Assembly: GCA_038561985.1 (NCBI GenBank)
Contig: CP073276.1
Span: 496,001-560,000, forward strand
Length of the DNA stretch: 64,000 nt
Reading direction: 5' to 3'
Source: Petrimonas sulfuriphila
Lineage (GTDB): Bacteria > Bacteroidota > Bacteroidia > Bacteroidales > Dysgonomonadaceae
Shown: positions 28,820 through 38,160 of the stretch, piece by piece
Numbering within the stretch: the stretch's first letter is position 1
Layout of the letters: each line of letters starts with the position of its first letter
Position numbers and translations under genes: made by a program
The notes under the pieces: generated by a model
What the model saw: the letters and a program-made list of their open reading frames with translations, nothing else
Told to the model about the DNA's origin: nothing
Databases searched by the model: none

Positions 28820-31078
28820 ATGCCCATACCTAAAAATATTCAAACAATCCTCATTCCATTCCTGTTATCACTCCTTACTTCTTCCGGTTTTGCCCAGATA
28901 AGCCACGGCGGGCGACCGCTGCCTGTAAATGCCAGTGCATATACCCGAAACCTGCAAAGACTGGAGACTCCCTTTGTTGAAATGCCATCGTTTGATGTTC
29001 AGCAAGCGATGCTACGCTCAGAAGCCGAAGGCAAAAAGTTTAAAAGCCTGGAGTTTGCCCACAAATTTCACGTATTTCTTCGTCCCGATAACTCAGGTGT
29101 CACTTTCAATACGTTAGACAACAGAAAAATATGGCGGGTGGGGATCCGGTCGAGAAAAGCATACTCCCTGAATATTCTTTTTTCGAAATTCCGTTTACCC
29201 GAAGGAGCGAACGTGTTTGTGTACAACGCCGACCAATCTGAGGTCTTGGGATCATACACCCAGGAAAACAATACCGAATTAAACCTCCTTCCCGTCCAGC
29301 CCATCGCCGGTGAAGAGATCATCGTGGAGTACCAGGAGCCGTTGGATGCCGCTTTTAAAGGAGAGATAGAGATCGGAGAAGTGAATCACGATTTCCGCGG
29401 ACTGTTTAGAGCAACGGAACCCAGAGATCCCCGGCAGTCCTGCCATCCCAACCTGGTCTGTTACCCCGAAGATGTTCAGCCCGGCAGTGGCGTAGTGGCT
29501 CTTATTATCAATGGAACCACTTATTGCACCGGATCGCTCGTGAATAATTCGACTGAAGACGGATCTCCATACCTGCTAACGGCTACACATTGTATCAACA
29601 GAGACTACGACCCCGCCTTTTTGGCAAACCGCAGGTACGATATGGTCGCAGGAAGCATCGTGGCCTTTTTCGCCTATCAATCTCCGGTTTGTGATAAAGA
29701 AATACGTGGGCCGTTACAAATGACCATGGCTTCTGCCGATTCGGTCCTAATCAGTGAACGATACGACATCTCCCTGTTGAAATTCAAGCAAACTCCCCCG
29801 AAAGAATACCAGCCTTATTATTTAGGATGGAACGTCAGCGCTTCTCCCCAACCTCCTTTTCACGGAATCCATCATCCGAATGGAGGTACAAAGAAGGTAG
29901 CCATTGAAAATGATCCATTGGCAATTGGCTCTTTCGATGACCCGAGATACAACATGGAACCCAACGGGCACTGGGCTGTTCGCGCATGGGATATGGCCGC
30001 AACGGAAGAGGGATCGTCGGGCTCTCCCTTGCTGGACAAGGAGAAAAGAGTCCTGGGGGCACTTACTGGCGGTGAGTCGCAATGCTCGTCTCCCCCAGGC
30101 CCTGATGTCTACTCATCGTTATACAAGGCATGGAACATTACCGGTTCGTTAGGAAATCCGAATTCATTGAAAAGTTATCTGGACCCGGGAAACTCCCAGT
30201 TTCAACAAATTGACGGATTCAATCCCTACCTGAACCAACCCTACACCCGGAGTTCCAATTATGTGGCCACCGATTCCGTTATTCAATCGTACTACAACTC
30301 TGTGCCGATGTTTGCGACAAACAACACGTTTGGATATAACGAGTTTGCTGAAGAATTTTACGCATCCACACCCGCCCGGCTCAATGGTGTTTTTGTTACT
30401 TCTCCCATCACAAACAACATTCAAAACCTAAACATTCGGATCAAAATCTATGCTGACAACAACGGATCGCCCGGTACACTCCTGCACGAAACATCGCTCA
30501 GCTATTCGTTCCGTTATTATCAGGCTGGGGATTTCTACGAAACTTACCGCGATATGAGGAACAACGTAGAAAACTACGTAAAGTTCTCTGATCCAGTGGA
30601 AGTGTCCGGAAAGTTTTTTATCTCATACACCGATGTAAGCCCGGTACCCAATGGATTTTCCCTGCTGAATGTACAACCCAGGAAAATTGGATCGGGAATC
30701 GTATCCACTGCGTGGATGAAAAATGCAACGGGCTGGGTAAGGTCTTCCGAGAACATCGAAAATCCCATCAACACTTCGTTGCTAATTACCCCCTACGTGA
30801 TTGGTACAGGACTGACTGCCCCGGATGATCCTTCACAAAAAGAAACAGAGATAAAAGCCTACTACAACAAAGCGGTAAACAGAATTTTTATTGAATCAAA
30901 CAAAGATCTGATCGCGTGGGGAATTTTCTATGTATCAGGACAAAAAGTCTTTGAAGAAAAGGCCGAAAGCAGTATCAACAGAGCCTCCTTCTCCGTTGGT
31001 CATTTGGCCAAAGGGGTTTATATCGTAAAAGTGAATGTTGACGGAATAAATAAAAGCTTAAAGGTGTTGGTAAGATAA
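28820..31078 (+). CDS. Secreted trypsin-like serine endopeptidase with type IX secretion sorting domain
   Basis: A 752-residue exported protease. A signal peptide (IPFLLSLLTSSGFAQ) is followed by a propeptide-like region (about 25-200). The trypsin-fold domain has the histidine in LTATHC, the aspartate in YDISLLKF and the serine in EEGSSGSPLLD; cysteines around it suggest disulfides. The arrangement resembles lysyl endopeptidases. The last 80 residues are a type IX secretion (Por) sorting domain, with GIFYVSGQKVFEEKAES and LAKGVYIVKVNVDG, ending KSLKVLVR. The enzyme would be released or anchored at the cell surface to digest protein, in keeping with an amino-acid-fermenting life. Confidence 0.88.
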   Translation: MPIPKNIQTILIPFLLSLLTSSGFAQISHGGRPLPVNASAYTRNLQRLETPFVEMPSFDVQQAMLRSEAEGKKFKSLEFAHKFHVFLRPDNSGVTFNTLDNRKIWRVGIRSRKAYSLNILFSKFRLPEGANVFVYNADQSEVLGSYTQENNTELNLLPVQPIAGEEIIVEYQEPLDAAFKGEIEIGEVNHDFRGLFRATEPRDPRQSCHPNLVCYPEDVQPGSGVVALIINGTTYCTGSLVNNSTEDGSPYLLTATHCINRDYDPAFLANRRYDMVAGSIVAFFAYQSPVCDKEIRGPLQMTMASADSVLISERYDISLLKFKQTPPKEYQPYYLGWNVSASPQPPFHGIHHPNGGTKKVAIENDPLAIGSFDDPRYNMEPNGHWAVRAWDMAATEEGSSGSPLLDKEKRVLGALTGGESQCSSPPGPDVYSSLYKAWNITGSLGNPNSLKSYLDPGNSQFQQIDGFNPYLNQPYTRSSNYVATDSVIQSYYNSVPMFATNNTFGYNEFAEEFYASTPARLNGVFVTSPITNNIQNLNIRIKIYADNNGSPGTLLHETSLSYSFRYYQAGDFYETYRDMRNNVENYVKFSDPVEVSGKFFISYTDVSPVPNGFSLLNVQPRKIGSGIVSTAWMKNATGWVRSSENIENPINTSLLITPYVIGTGLTAPDDPSQKETEIKAYYNKAVNRIFIESNKDLIAWGIFYVSGQKVFEEKAESSINRASFSVGHLAKGVYIVKVNVDGINKSLKVLVR

Positions 31079-31089
31079 CCGGATTTTAC

Positions 31090-32880
31090 TCACTCCTCCT
31101 CTTCGGAGTAGTTTTCCACCAATACATCGCGGTAGTAATTAAAAACAGATGATTGTGAGAGAATTCCCTTGTAAATTCCATTGTCATCAACAACCGGTAA
31201 GTTCCATGCTTTAGTATCTTCGAAAGTATTCATCACTTTCTCCATCGGAGTGTCGATCTTGATCTCTGCCGGCGAACCTACCATAAATTTCTTCACCTTG
31301 AAAGTATCGTAAAGCTCCGGACGAAACATAATATTCCGGATATCGTTCAACAACACAAGCCCTTGTAGTGTTCCATCATCGTTCACCACCGGAAAGATAT
31401 TTCTCTGGCTGCTTGATATCACTTTTACCATATCGCCTAACGTCATCTCGGGATGAACAATAGGGATATTGGTTTCCAGCATATCCTCGACCTTCAGGAA
31501 AGTGAGGACTGCTTTATCCTTATGGTGCGTGATCAGTTCACCTCTTTTCGCCAGACGCATTGCGTAAATATTGTGTTTTTCAAAAACTACTATGGTCGCA
31601 TAAGAGCAAATAGAGACAATCATCAGCGGTAGAAACAGCTCATACCCTCCCGTAAGTTCTGCGATGAGAAACGTTCCGGTAAGCGGTGCATGCATTACTC
31701 CGGCCATCACCCCCGCCATCCCCATCAGTGCAAAATTTTCCTGCGGAAGATAAGTCACTAATCCCAGTTCGTTCATCGTATAAGAATAGATAAAGCCCAA
31801 AATACAACCCATAAACAACGTGGGCGCAAAGACTCCTCCGGTACCTCCTCCACCGTTGGTAGCACTGGTTGCAAAGGTTTTAAAGAATAATATCAATCCT
31901 AGAAAAACAACTATTCCCCACCGGCTTTGGGCGTTATAAAAGAAACTACCGTTTAACAGTTCATTGAATTTATGGCCTCCGGCCAGGAGTGTCTCAATGG
32001 AATTATATCCTTCTCCAAACAAAGGCGGAAACAGAAAAATAAGTATACTGAGGGAGACACCGCCCAAAGCAAACCGTGTCCAGGGTTTCAGCCTGGAAAA
32101 TACATCCTCGCTCCAGCTCATGGTTCGGGTGACATAAAGCGAGAGAAACCCACAAATAATCCCCAACAGTATTACATAAGGAATCCGCTGAAGGGTAAAA
32201 GCTTCCACCTGCGAGTAGGCAAACATCGCATCCGTCCCGGTAAGGATATACGATATGGTAGTGGCCGTAACAGCGGTTACCAACAATGGAAGTATAGACG
32301 ATAACGTTAAATCAAGCAAAAGCACCTCAATCACAAAAAGAATTCCCGCAATAGGAGCCTTGAATATTCCGGCTATGGCGCCCGCAGCCCCACAACCTAC
32401 AAGCAACATCAGGTTCCGTTGATCGAGTTTAAAAAATCGCCCCACATTCGATCCGATAGCCGATCCCGTTAACACAATAGGAGCCTCCGCTCCTACCGAT
32501 CCGCCAAAACCAATAGTGATGGAACTTGCTACCAGCGAGGTGTACATGTTGTGAGGTTTGATCCGGCTTTTTCGTTGTGAGATAGAGAAAAGAATTTTTG
32601 TTACTCCGTGGCTGATATCGTCTTTGACCCAATACTTGACAAATAATCCGGCCAGCAAAATCCCGATGATAGGATAAACCAGGTACAAATAATTGGCTCC
32701 GGTTTGCGAAAAATTATTCGTAAGGAACAACTCTACAAAATGGATGGACAATTTCAGCAAATAAGCTGCCAGTGCGGTAAGAATACCTACAATAAAACAG
32801 GCAAACAGCAAGAAATGGCGTTCCTTGATGTTTATCTTCCTCCAATTGTGTATTTTATTGTATATTTCACTGACAATCAT
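31090..32880 (-). CDS. ClC-family chloride channel or antiporter with two CBS domains
   Basis: A 596-residue membrane protein. Residues about 20-440 form the ClC pore with the conserved selectivity segments: SVGAEAPIV (holding the gating glutamate, in place of the usual GREGP), GAAGAIAGIFKAPIAGILF and GGTGGVFAPTLFMG. The C-terminus has two CBS domains (about 450-510 and 525-580), which often bind adenine nucleotides. It is the last gene of a minus-strand operon starting with recR and lies 9 bp after the tsaC-like gene. The glutamate at the gate suggests a proton-coupled antiporter; that is inference. Confidence 0.88.
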   Translation of the reverse strand: MIVSEIYNKIHNWRKINIKERHFLLFACFIVGILTALAAYLLKLSIHFVELFLTNNFSQTGANYLYLVYPIIGILLAGLFVKYWVKDDISHGVTKILFSISQRKSRIKPHNMYTSLVASSITIGFGGSVGAEAPIVLTGSAIGSNVGRFFKLDQRNLMLLVGCGAAGAIAGIFKAPIAGILFVIEVLLLDLTLSSILPLLVTAVTATTISYILTGTDAMFAYSQVEAFTLQRIPYVILLGIICGFLSLYVTRTMSWSEDVFSRLKPWTRFALGGVSLSILIFLFPPLFGEGYNSIETLLAGGHKFNELLNGSFFYNAQSRWGIVVFLGLILFFKTFATSATNGGGGTGGVFAPTLFMGCILGFIYSYTMNELGLVTYLPQENFALMGMAGVMAGVMHAPLTGTFLIAELTGGYELFLPLMIVSICSYATIVVFEKHNIYAMRLAKRGELITHHKDKAVLTFLKVEDMLETNIPIVHPEMTLGDMVKVISSSQRNIFPVVNDDGTLQGLVLLNDIRNIMFRPELYDTFKVKKFMVGSPAEIKIDTPMEKVMNTFEDTKAWNLPVVDDNGIYKGILSQSSVFNYYRDVLVENYSEEEE

Positions 32881-32889
32881 ACTACTAAA

Positions 32890-33453
32890 TTACTTTCGGA
32901 TAATACTGATTGTGCCGTTTTTAGACAGTTTAACAATACCCGAAGGTTGGGCTTTGTTCTTGTCTTTTTGCCGGTAAGTGACAATATAATCCACTGCGTT
33001 TTTTATCTCTTCCGAAATCTCCTTGAAAGTTGAGGGTGAGGCTTCTCCACTTAGATTGGCTGATGTAGACACAATAGGCTTGCGAAACTGTTTGCAAAGT
33101 TCGGCAGAAAAGAGTTCCGAGGTAATCCGGATCCCGACGGATCCGTCTTCCGCAATAAGGTTGGCTGCCAGATTTCTGGCGCCGTCGTATATAATGGTAA
33201 GCGGTTTGTCGGCGAGGTCTATCAGGTCCCACGCTATGTCAGGGACATCCGTGATATAATTCTGCAGTTTTACCGGATTTTCCATCAACACCAGCATCGA
33301 CTTTGAATCGTCTCGTTTCTTTATTTCGTAAACCCGTTTTACAGCATCTTCGTTAGTGGCATCGCATCCGATTCCCCAGATCGTGTCGGTAGGGTACAAA
33401 ATCACACCGCCCTTCCGCAACACTTCACATGCTTTCTTAATGTCTTCCTGCAT
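32890..33453 (-). CDS. L-threonylcarbamoyladenylate synthase (Sua5/YciO/YrdC family)
   Basis: A 187-residue protein of the YrdC fold, which makes threonylcarbamoyl-AMP for the t6A modification of tRNAs reading ANN codons. Diagnostic features are GGVILYPTDTIWGIGCDATNEDAV, the KKRDDSKSMLVL block with the KR-x(n)-S/K binding residues, and PIVSTSANLSGEASP. The short C-terminus lacks the Sua5 extension, so it is a TsaC-type protein. It lies 4 bp after the GNAT gene in the recR operon. Confidence 0.9.
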   Translation of the reverse strand: MQEDIKKACEVLRKGGVILYPTDTIWGIGCDATNEDAVKRVYEIKKRDDSKSMLVLMENPVKLQNYITDVPDIAWDLIDLADKPLTIIYDGARNLAANLIAEDGSVGIRITSELFSAELCKQFRKPIVSTSANLSGEASPSTFKEISEEIKNAVDYIVTYRQKDKNKAQPSGIVKLSKNGTISIIRK

Positions 33454-33457
33454 ACAC

Positions 33458-33985
33458 TTACTTGTTAATTTTTTGCATTACTATTACATCGGTAAACGAG
33501 CGGTTTAGAGAAATCCAGTCCCGCAGAACGGCAGTTTCTTCATAATTCGCTTTTTCAAACAAGGCCCGGCTTGGTATATTTCCTGCAGGGACAAAAGCGT
33601 AAAGCTGGCGGAGTTTTAAATGGCTGAAGGCATAATCCTCCATGCATAACAATGCCTGCAACGCATGTCCTTTTTTTCGAAAATTTTCGTCCACCAAAAT
33701 CCCAACTCCGGCCCGGCCGTTCAGGGGATCAAAATCGTACAGGTCAATCGTGCCTGCCGCCTTGTTACTTTCCTTCTCCACAATCATCATCCGAAGTTGC
33801 CGGGCCTGATAAATATCTTGCCGGGCATCCGCCAGGTATTGCCGGAGGGCAAATCGGGAAAAAGGTGTTAGGGTAGATCCGTTTTTCCACAGCCTGGTGT
33901 CGTTTTCCCATTGGTAAAGAAGATCGAGATCTTCGGGTTCCAACGGCCTTAAAAAGAGGGTGTCTCTGATAAAAAAGTCTCTCAT
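33458..33985 (-). CDS. GNAT-family N-acetyltransferase
   Basis: A 175-residue acetyltransferase of the RimJ/SpeG-like GNAT type. The start RDTLFLRPLEPEDLDLLYQWENDTRLW is typical, and the acetyl-CoA-binding motif region is GRAGVGILVDENFRKKGHALQALLCMEDYAF, followed by QLYAFVPAGNIPSRALFEKANYEE. Similar proteins acetylate spermidine or ribosomal proteins; the acceptor here is unknown. Its start overlaps the stop of the membrane-protein gene by 4 bp. Confidence 0.85.
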   Translation of the reverse strand: MRDFFIRDTLFLRPLEPEDLDLLYQWENDTRLWKNGSTLTPFSRFALRQYLADARQDIYQARQLRMMIVEKESNKAAGTIDLYDFDPLNGRAGVGILVDENFRKKGHALQALLCMEDYAFSHLKLRQLYAFVPAGNIPSRALFEKANYEETAVLRDWISLNRSFTDVIVMQKINK

Positions 33986-34416
33986 TTCACGCCTTCACTT
34001 TCCCCGACAACGGTTTCCAACTCTTGACAAGAAGGTTTGCAAAACATATAAACAATAAAAGAAATTACGGCAAGCCAGATAAAATTTTTGCTCTGCGACA
34101 GGGCATATAGAAAAATATTTCCCGCCGTCACCGCGTTAACGATATACATTCTCAACAACCAGGCATCTTTGTAGTACTTCATCGTCCTAGCCTTGCCGGT
34201 TCCCTTTGGAATTTTCTTTACTTTTTCGGCAAACAGCTTAAGTGCGACGGGAATGAGCAATAACGTTATCCCGATGGCATACATTTCGGCAGTCATCGTT
34301 ACGCGAACCGGTGTTCCAAAGCCTATGACCCTAAAGATCACAATTAAAAAGAAAACGGCCAAAACAACTATACTGATGTAATAATGCCTGTTTAACTCCC
34401 TGATGGTTTTTGTCAT
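33982..34416 (-). CDS. Small membrane protein of unknown function
   Basis: A 144-residue protein with four hydrophobic segments (about 14-32, 40-58, 90-108, 112-130), joined by basic loops ([19 protein letters not shown]). No motif was recognised. It overlaps recR by 4 bp upstream and the GNAT gene by 4 bp downstream, so it is firmly part of this operon. Confidence 0.65.
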   Translation of the reverse strand: MTKTIRELNRHYYISIVVLAVFFLIVIFRVIGFGTPVRVTMTAEMYAIGITLLLIPVALKLFAEKVKKIPKGTGKARTMKYYKDAWLLRMYIVNAVTAGNIFLYALSQSKNFIWLAVISFIVYMFCKPSCQELETVVGESEGVK

Positions 34417-35039
34417 TTTAATTTATACGATTCGTCAAATGGTGTCCTGTTTAAAATAGACCTGCCCAACGTTATCTCATCGGCATACTCAATCTCATCA
34501 CCGACCGCTACACCTCGCGCAATAATGCTCACTTTCACATCGTAAGGGTGTAGCTTCCGGAAAATATAAAAGTTGGTCGTGTCTCCCTCCATGGTCGCAC
34601 TCAGTGCTAAAATCACCTCTTTCACACCGCCCTGTTTAACACGTTCTTCCAACCCGGTAATTTGCAGGTCAGACGGGCCTATTCCATCGATGGGCGAAAT
34701 AATTCCTCCCAACACGTGATACAACCCTTTGAACTGAGTAGTATTCTCAATGGCCATCACCTCGCGAATATTCTCTACGACACAAAGGGTTGAAGCATCT
34801 CTCGATTTGTCGGAGCAGATGCCACAGACTTCACTGTCGGAAATATTGTGACAGTTGCGGCAGTACTTTACGTCCTGTTTTAATGTAACCAGGGCTTGCG
34901 CAAATTCCTCAACCTGTGAATCTTCTTGCCTTAGCAAATGTAAAACAAGCCTTAGTGCTGTCTTTCTGCCGATACCGGGCAATTTTGCAAATTCGTTGAC
35001 TGCATTTTCTAGTAAAGCTGAAGGATATTGCGAGTTCAT
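34413..35039 (-). CDS. recR: Recombination mediator protein RecR
   Basis: RecR works with RecO and RecF to load RecA at gaps. The 208-residue protein has the N-terminal helix-hairpin-helix ([18 protein letters not shown]), a C4 zinc finger ([16 protein letters not shown]) and a Toprim domain ([14 protein letters not shown], then [15 protein letters not shown]), ending near the expected length. It begins the minus-strand operon recR, membrane protein, GNAT, tsaC-like, clc. Confidence 0.96.
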   Translation of the reverse strand: MNSQYPSALLENAVNEFAKLPGIGRKTALRLVLHLLRQEDSQVEEFAQALVTLKQDVKYCRNCHNISDSEVCGICSDKSRDASTLCVVENIREVMAIENTTQFKGLYHVLGGIISPIDGIGPSDLQITGLEERVKQGGVKEVILALSATMEGDTTNFYIFRKLHPYDVKVSIIARGVAVGDEIEYADEITLGRSILNRTPFDESYKLK

Positions 35040-35074
35040 TAATTTTAATAAGCTAATTCAAACCACAAATATAC

Positions 35075-35340
35075 GAACATTTTCGTTAAGCTGAATGAGC
35101 AAAGCCAAACTTGTTTTGGCTTTGCCACTGCGAGAAAATGCCTAATGAATATGAACATTTTTGTTAAGCGAGTGCAGAGCAAATTTATTTGATTTGCCGA
35201 GCGCAGAATTGAAAATCGAGGAGCGAAGGCGACTCAAATAGTCTGATGAAATCGAACTATTTCGTTAATCGAGAGTAGGATTGAAAATAAAAGAGCCAAG
35301 GTGTTACAAATAGTTTGTCTTCAGCGAACTATCAGGGTTC
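35075..35340. repeat. Degenerate repeats in the recR-serC gap
   Basis: The 430 bp between recR and serC holds no gene. It contains four diverged copies of a unit opening GAAC(A/T)nnTTCGTTAA or similar, at 35075, 35153, 35254 and, shorter, 35326. The first three continue with GTTAAGC or GTTAATC and then GAG-type motifs, with spacings of 78, 101 and 72 bp. The first copy contains an inverted repeat (AAAGCCAAA then TTTGGCTTT, 35101-35123). The role is unknown; the copies may be eroded intergenic repeats. Confidence 0.45.
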
Positions 35341-35373
35341 TCCGGCAAGTGAAATTATTTTCAGCTTTTCGCA

Positions 35374-35403
35374 TTGAAACTTACAAATAAACTTCTATCT
35401 TTG
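35374..35403 (+). promoter_or_regulatory. Promoter of serC-serA
   Basis: A -33 TTG (35374-35376) and a -7 TATCTTTG (35396-35403) with a 19 bp spacer, the canonical Bacteroidetes arrangement, about 66 bp before the serC ATG. Confidence 0.65.
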
Positions 35404-35469
35404 TTCTGAATTTGATTGAAATTTAAAACCACATAACCTTTAAATACAAAACATTAAAAATTATTTTTT

Positions 35470-36537
35470 ATGAAAATTTATAATTTTAGCGCCGGTCCAT
35501 CTATTTTACCGCAGTCGACAATTGAGAACACGGCAGAAGCTGTGAAAAATTTCAATGGAATCGGCCTGTCCATTCTTGAAATCAGTCACCGGTCCAAAGA
35601 TTTTCAGGCAGTTATTGACGAGGCTGTGGCTCTTTTTAAGGAACTGTTAGACATTCCCGAAGGATACTCAGTACTGTTCCTCGGTGGAGGTGCAAGCATG
35701 CAGTTCTGTATGGTTCCCTATAACCTGTTGGAGAAAAAGGCAGCCTACCTGAATACAGGAACATGGGCCAGCAAAGCACTTAAGGAGGCTAAACTGTTTG
35801 GGGAGATAGTAGAGGTTGCTTCTTCCAAGGAAGCGCTTTTCAACTATATTCCAAAAGATTATACTGTTCCTGCGGATGCTGATTATTTTCACATTACCAC
35901 CAATAACACCATCTACGGAACCGAGATCCGGAAAGATATTGACAGCCCGGTACCCCTGGTTGCCGATATGTCTTCCGATATTTTCTCCCGTCCGCTCGAT
36001 GTATCCAAGTACGGTTTAATTTACGGCGGAGCACAAAAGAACCTGGCACCGGCTGGTGTCACCTTTGTTATTGTAAAGGAAGAACTCTTGGGAAAAGTCA
36101 CCCGTCCGATTCCGACCATGCTGGACTATCGCACACACATCAAAGAAGGCTCCATGTTCAATACGCCTCCCGTATTGCCTATTTATTCAGCGATGGAAAC
36201 TCTTCGTTGGCTGAAAGGCCTGGGAGGTCTGGCAGCAATGGAAAAGATCAATCTCGAAAAAGCAGCCCTGCTGTACGATGCCATCGACAGCAGTAAAATA
36301 TTTACTGGAACGGCAAAAGAAGAAGACCGCTCCATCATGAACGTATGCTTCGTGATGAAAGACGAATACAAAGAACTTGAACCCGAGTTCCAGAAATTTG
36401 CTACTGAAAGAGGAATGTCGGGCATCAAGGGACACCGCTCAATCGGAGGGTTCCGCGCGTCAATCTACAACGCAATGCCAAAATCAGGCGTACAAGCCCT
36501 GGTTGACTGCATGAAAGAATTCGAAAGGAACCATTAG
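35470..36537 (+). CDS. serC: Phosphoserine aminotransferase SerC
   Basis: SerC converts 3-phosphohydroxypyruvate and glutamate to phosphoserine, the second step of serine synthesis. The 355-residue protein starts [14 protein letters not shown]. The PLP lysine is in [14 protein letters not shown], and [13 protein letters not shown] and [18 protein letters not shown] are strongly conserved. It precedes the dehydrogenase for the first step, separated by a strong hairpin. The order is unusual only in that the first pathway enzyme comes second. Confidence 0.96.
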   Translation: MKIYNFSAGPSILPQSTIENTAEAVKNFNGIGLSILEISHRSKDFQAVIDEAVALFKELLDIPEGYSVLFLGGGASMQFCMVPYNLLEKKAAYLNTGTWASKALKEAKLFGEIVEVASSKEALFNYIPKDYTVPADADYFHITTNNTIYGTEIRKDIDSPVPLVADMSSDIFSRPLDVSKYGLIYGGAQKNLAPAGVTFVIVKEELLGKVTRPIPTMLDYRTHIKEGSMFNTPPVLPIYSAMETLRWLKGLGGLAAMEKINLEKAALLYDAIDSSKIFTGTAKEEDRSIMNVCFVMKDEYKELEPEFQKFATERGMSGIKGHRSIGGFRASIYNAMPKSGVQALVDCMKEFERNH

Positions 36538-36562
36538 TTGTTTCTTGTAAAGCCACACAATT

Positions 36563-36600
36563 AACGTACCGGATAATCAAAACCTTTTATCCGGTACGTT
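36563..36600 (+). terminator. Perfect 14 bp hairpin between serC and serA
   Basis: AACGTACCGGATAA (36563-36576) and its exact complement TTATCCGGTACGTT (36587-36600) enclose a 10-base loop. No long T run follows directly, though TTTTTT occurs about 16 bases on. It could end or reduce transcription after serC, or stabilise its 3' end. Confidence 0.6.
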
Positions 36601-36656
36601 GAAACCTATCCCCGCGTTTTTTAATTTAATCACAGACTTATTAAACCACAACTATT

Positions 36657-37589
36657 ATGAAATTTTTAATTGCAACCGAAAAACCCTTTGCGCCAGCTGC
36701 AGTTAAACAAATCAGGGAAATTATTGAAAATGCAGGCCATGAAACTGTTTTGCTGGAGAAATACACGGACAAAAACGAACTTCTACATGCTGTATCAACC
36801 GCAGATGCGATGATTGTCCGCAGTGACGTTGTCGATAAAGAAGTACTGGATGCGGCCGGAAACCTGAAAATTGTCGTCCGCGCCGGAGCCGGATACGACA
36901 ACGTTGATCTTCATGCAGCCACCGCCAACAATATTTGCGTGATGAATACACCCGGGCAAAACTCCAATGCTGTAGCCGAACTGGTTTTCGGTATGCTTCT
37001 CTATCTTGCCCGTTGCAGTTTTGACGGATCTACCGGTTCGGAACTCAAAGGGAAAAGACTGGGTCTTCACGCTTTCGGATACATTGGAAAACAGGTCGCA
37101 AAGATCGCCAACGGCTTCGGAATGGAAGTGTTGGCCTACTCCCCTTCGCTGGCCCTCAATCCTGAAAAGGGAAAAGCATTCAACGTAACCGCTGTGCAAT
37201 CGCCCGGTGAGTTGTATGAGAAAAGTGAAATCATATCGCTCCACATGCCGGCAAACGACCAAACCAGGGGTAGTATTGATTACGATTTATTGAGCAAGTT
37301 ACCGCAAAAAGGCATCGTGATCAATACTGCACGCAAAGAGGTGGTAAACGAAGCCGACATGTTACGTATCATGGAAGAACGGCCGGGGTTCAAATACGCT
37401 ACCGATATTAAACCGGTGAATCACGATAAAATGGCGCGAAAGTTTGGTAACCGCTACCTGGCATCTGCCAAAAAATGCGGGGCACAAACCAGTGAAGCCA
37501 ACGTAAACGCAGGGCTTGCCGCAGCAGAACAAATCGTAAAATTCTTTGCCGATGGAGATGAAACGTTCAGGGTAAATCCGATAAAATAA
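36657..37589 (+). CDS. serA: D-3-phosphoglycerate dehydrogenase, short type with catalytic lysine
   Basis: SerA oxidises 3-phosphoglycerate to 3-phosphohydroxypyruvate. This 310-residue form lacks the ACT and ASB regulatory domains of longer enzymes. The NAD-binding loop is GLHAFGYIGKQVAK and the catalytic arginine is in INTARKEVVNE. Where most D-2-hydroxyacid dehydrogenases have histidine (PHxGA), this protein reads SAKKCGAQTSEAN, so lysine replaces it. This lysine variant is known from a subgroup of short PGDHs found in Bacteroides relatives and Entamoeba. It is followed by a clear terminator. Confidence 0.9.
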   Translation: MKFLIATEKPFAPAAVKQIREIIENAGHETVLLEKYTDKNELLHAVSTADAMIVRSDVVDKEVLDAAGNLKIVVRAGAGYDNVDLHAATANNICVMNTPGQNSNAVAELVFGMLLYLARCSFDGSTGSELKGKRLGLHAFGYIGKQVAKIANGFGMEVLAYSPSLALNPEKGKAFNVTAVQSPGELYEKSEIISLHMPANDQTRGSIDYDLLSKLPQKGIVINTARKEVVNEADMLRIMEERPGFKYATDIKPVNHDKMARKFGNRYLASAKKCGAQTSEANVNAGLAAAEQIVKFFADGDETFRVNPIK

Positions 37590-37600
37590 AAGCAACCTAT

Positions 37601-37640
37601 ATCCCGATAACGAATTTTTATCGGGATTTTTATTTTTTTA
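37601..37640 (+). terminator. Rho-independent terminator after serA
   Basis: ATCCCGATAA (37601-37610) pairs exactly with TTATCGGGAT (37618-37627), followed by a T-rich run to 37639. It sits 11 bp after the serA stop and before the blaI promoter. Confidence 0.85.
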
Positions 37641-37660
37641 ACCATAAATAATTCAAAAAG

Positions 37661-37699
37661 TTGTCTTCATTTACGATATATTCGTACTTTTGTATCGTA
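37661..37699 (+). promoter_or_regulatory. blaI promoter and overlapping dyad operator
   Basis: A -33 TTG (37661-37663) and a -7 TACTTTTG (37685-37692) are 21 bp apart. Over them lies a palindrome, TACGA-TATAT-TCGTA (37672-37686), and TACGATA (37672-37678) is repeated in inverse as TATCGTA (37693-37699). BlaI/MecI repressors bind such dyads, so the gene probably represses itself. The in-frame TTG at 37661 is part of the promoter, not a start codon. Confidence 0.65.
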
Positions 37700-37723
37700 G
37701 TAAATTTATCAATTGAAAAAGAT

Positions 37724-38086
37724 ATGGAAAGATTAACACCTCAGGAAGAAAACATTATGCTCCACGTGTGGCAAATTGGCGAATGTGCCATAAAAGATGT
37801 CCACGACAGGCTCGAGGAGCCTAAATTACCCTACACCACCGTGGCTTCAGTATTCAACAACCTTGAGAACAAGGGTTATCTCAATAAATCACGTTCCGGC
37901 AACATGAAAGTTTTCACCCCAAGGATCTCGGAAGCGACGTACAAAAGACATTTTCTGTCGGGAGTAGTGAAAAGCTATTTCGATAATTCGTATAAAGAAC
38001 TGGTGTCGTTCTTTGCCAAGGAGCAGAAAATTTCGTCCGAGGAACTGGAAGAAATTATTCGTCTGATTGAGAAAAAAAAGAAATAG
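37724..38086 (+). CDS. blaI: BlaI/MecI/CopY-family transcriptional repressor
   Basis: A 120-residue winged-helix repressor from ATG 37724 (MERLTPQEENIMLHVWQIGEC). The recognition helix region is KLPYTTVASVFNNLENKGYL, where BlaI/MecI have LPYTTV or a similar sequence. The C-terminal half forms the dimerisation helices. In the classical system the partner M56 membrane peptidase triggers cleavage of BlaI; here two M56-TonB proteins follow 74 bp downstream. It most likely represses its own operon through the dyad over its promoter. The inducing signal is unknown and need not be a beta-lactam. Confidence 0.88.
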   Translation: MERLTPQEENIMLHVWQIGECAIKDVHDRLEEPKLPYTTVASVFNNLENKGYLNKSRSGNMKVFTPRISEATYKRHFLSGVVKSYFDNSYKELVSFFAKEQKISSEELEEIIRLIEKKKK

Positions 38087-38160
38087 CTTCATCAGATAAC
38101 AGACCGCTTCGCTCCTAACCGTCTCGTGTCTGTGCTCTGAAGTCTGAAATCAAACGCAAA

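Noticed and set aside
35101-35123. Hairpin AAAGCCAAA/TTTGGCTTT as a terminator.
   Set aside because: It lies between two divergent genes, so no transcript is expected to end there, and no T tract follows.
37661-37723. TTG start 21 codons upstream for BlaI.
   Set aside because: The TTG is the -33 element, and the -7 element lies inside the supposed coding region.
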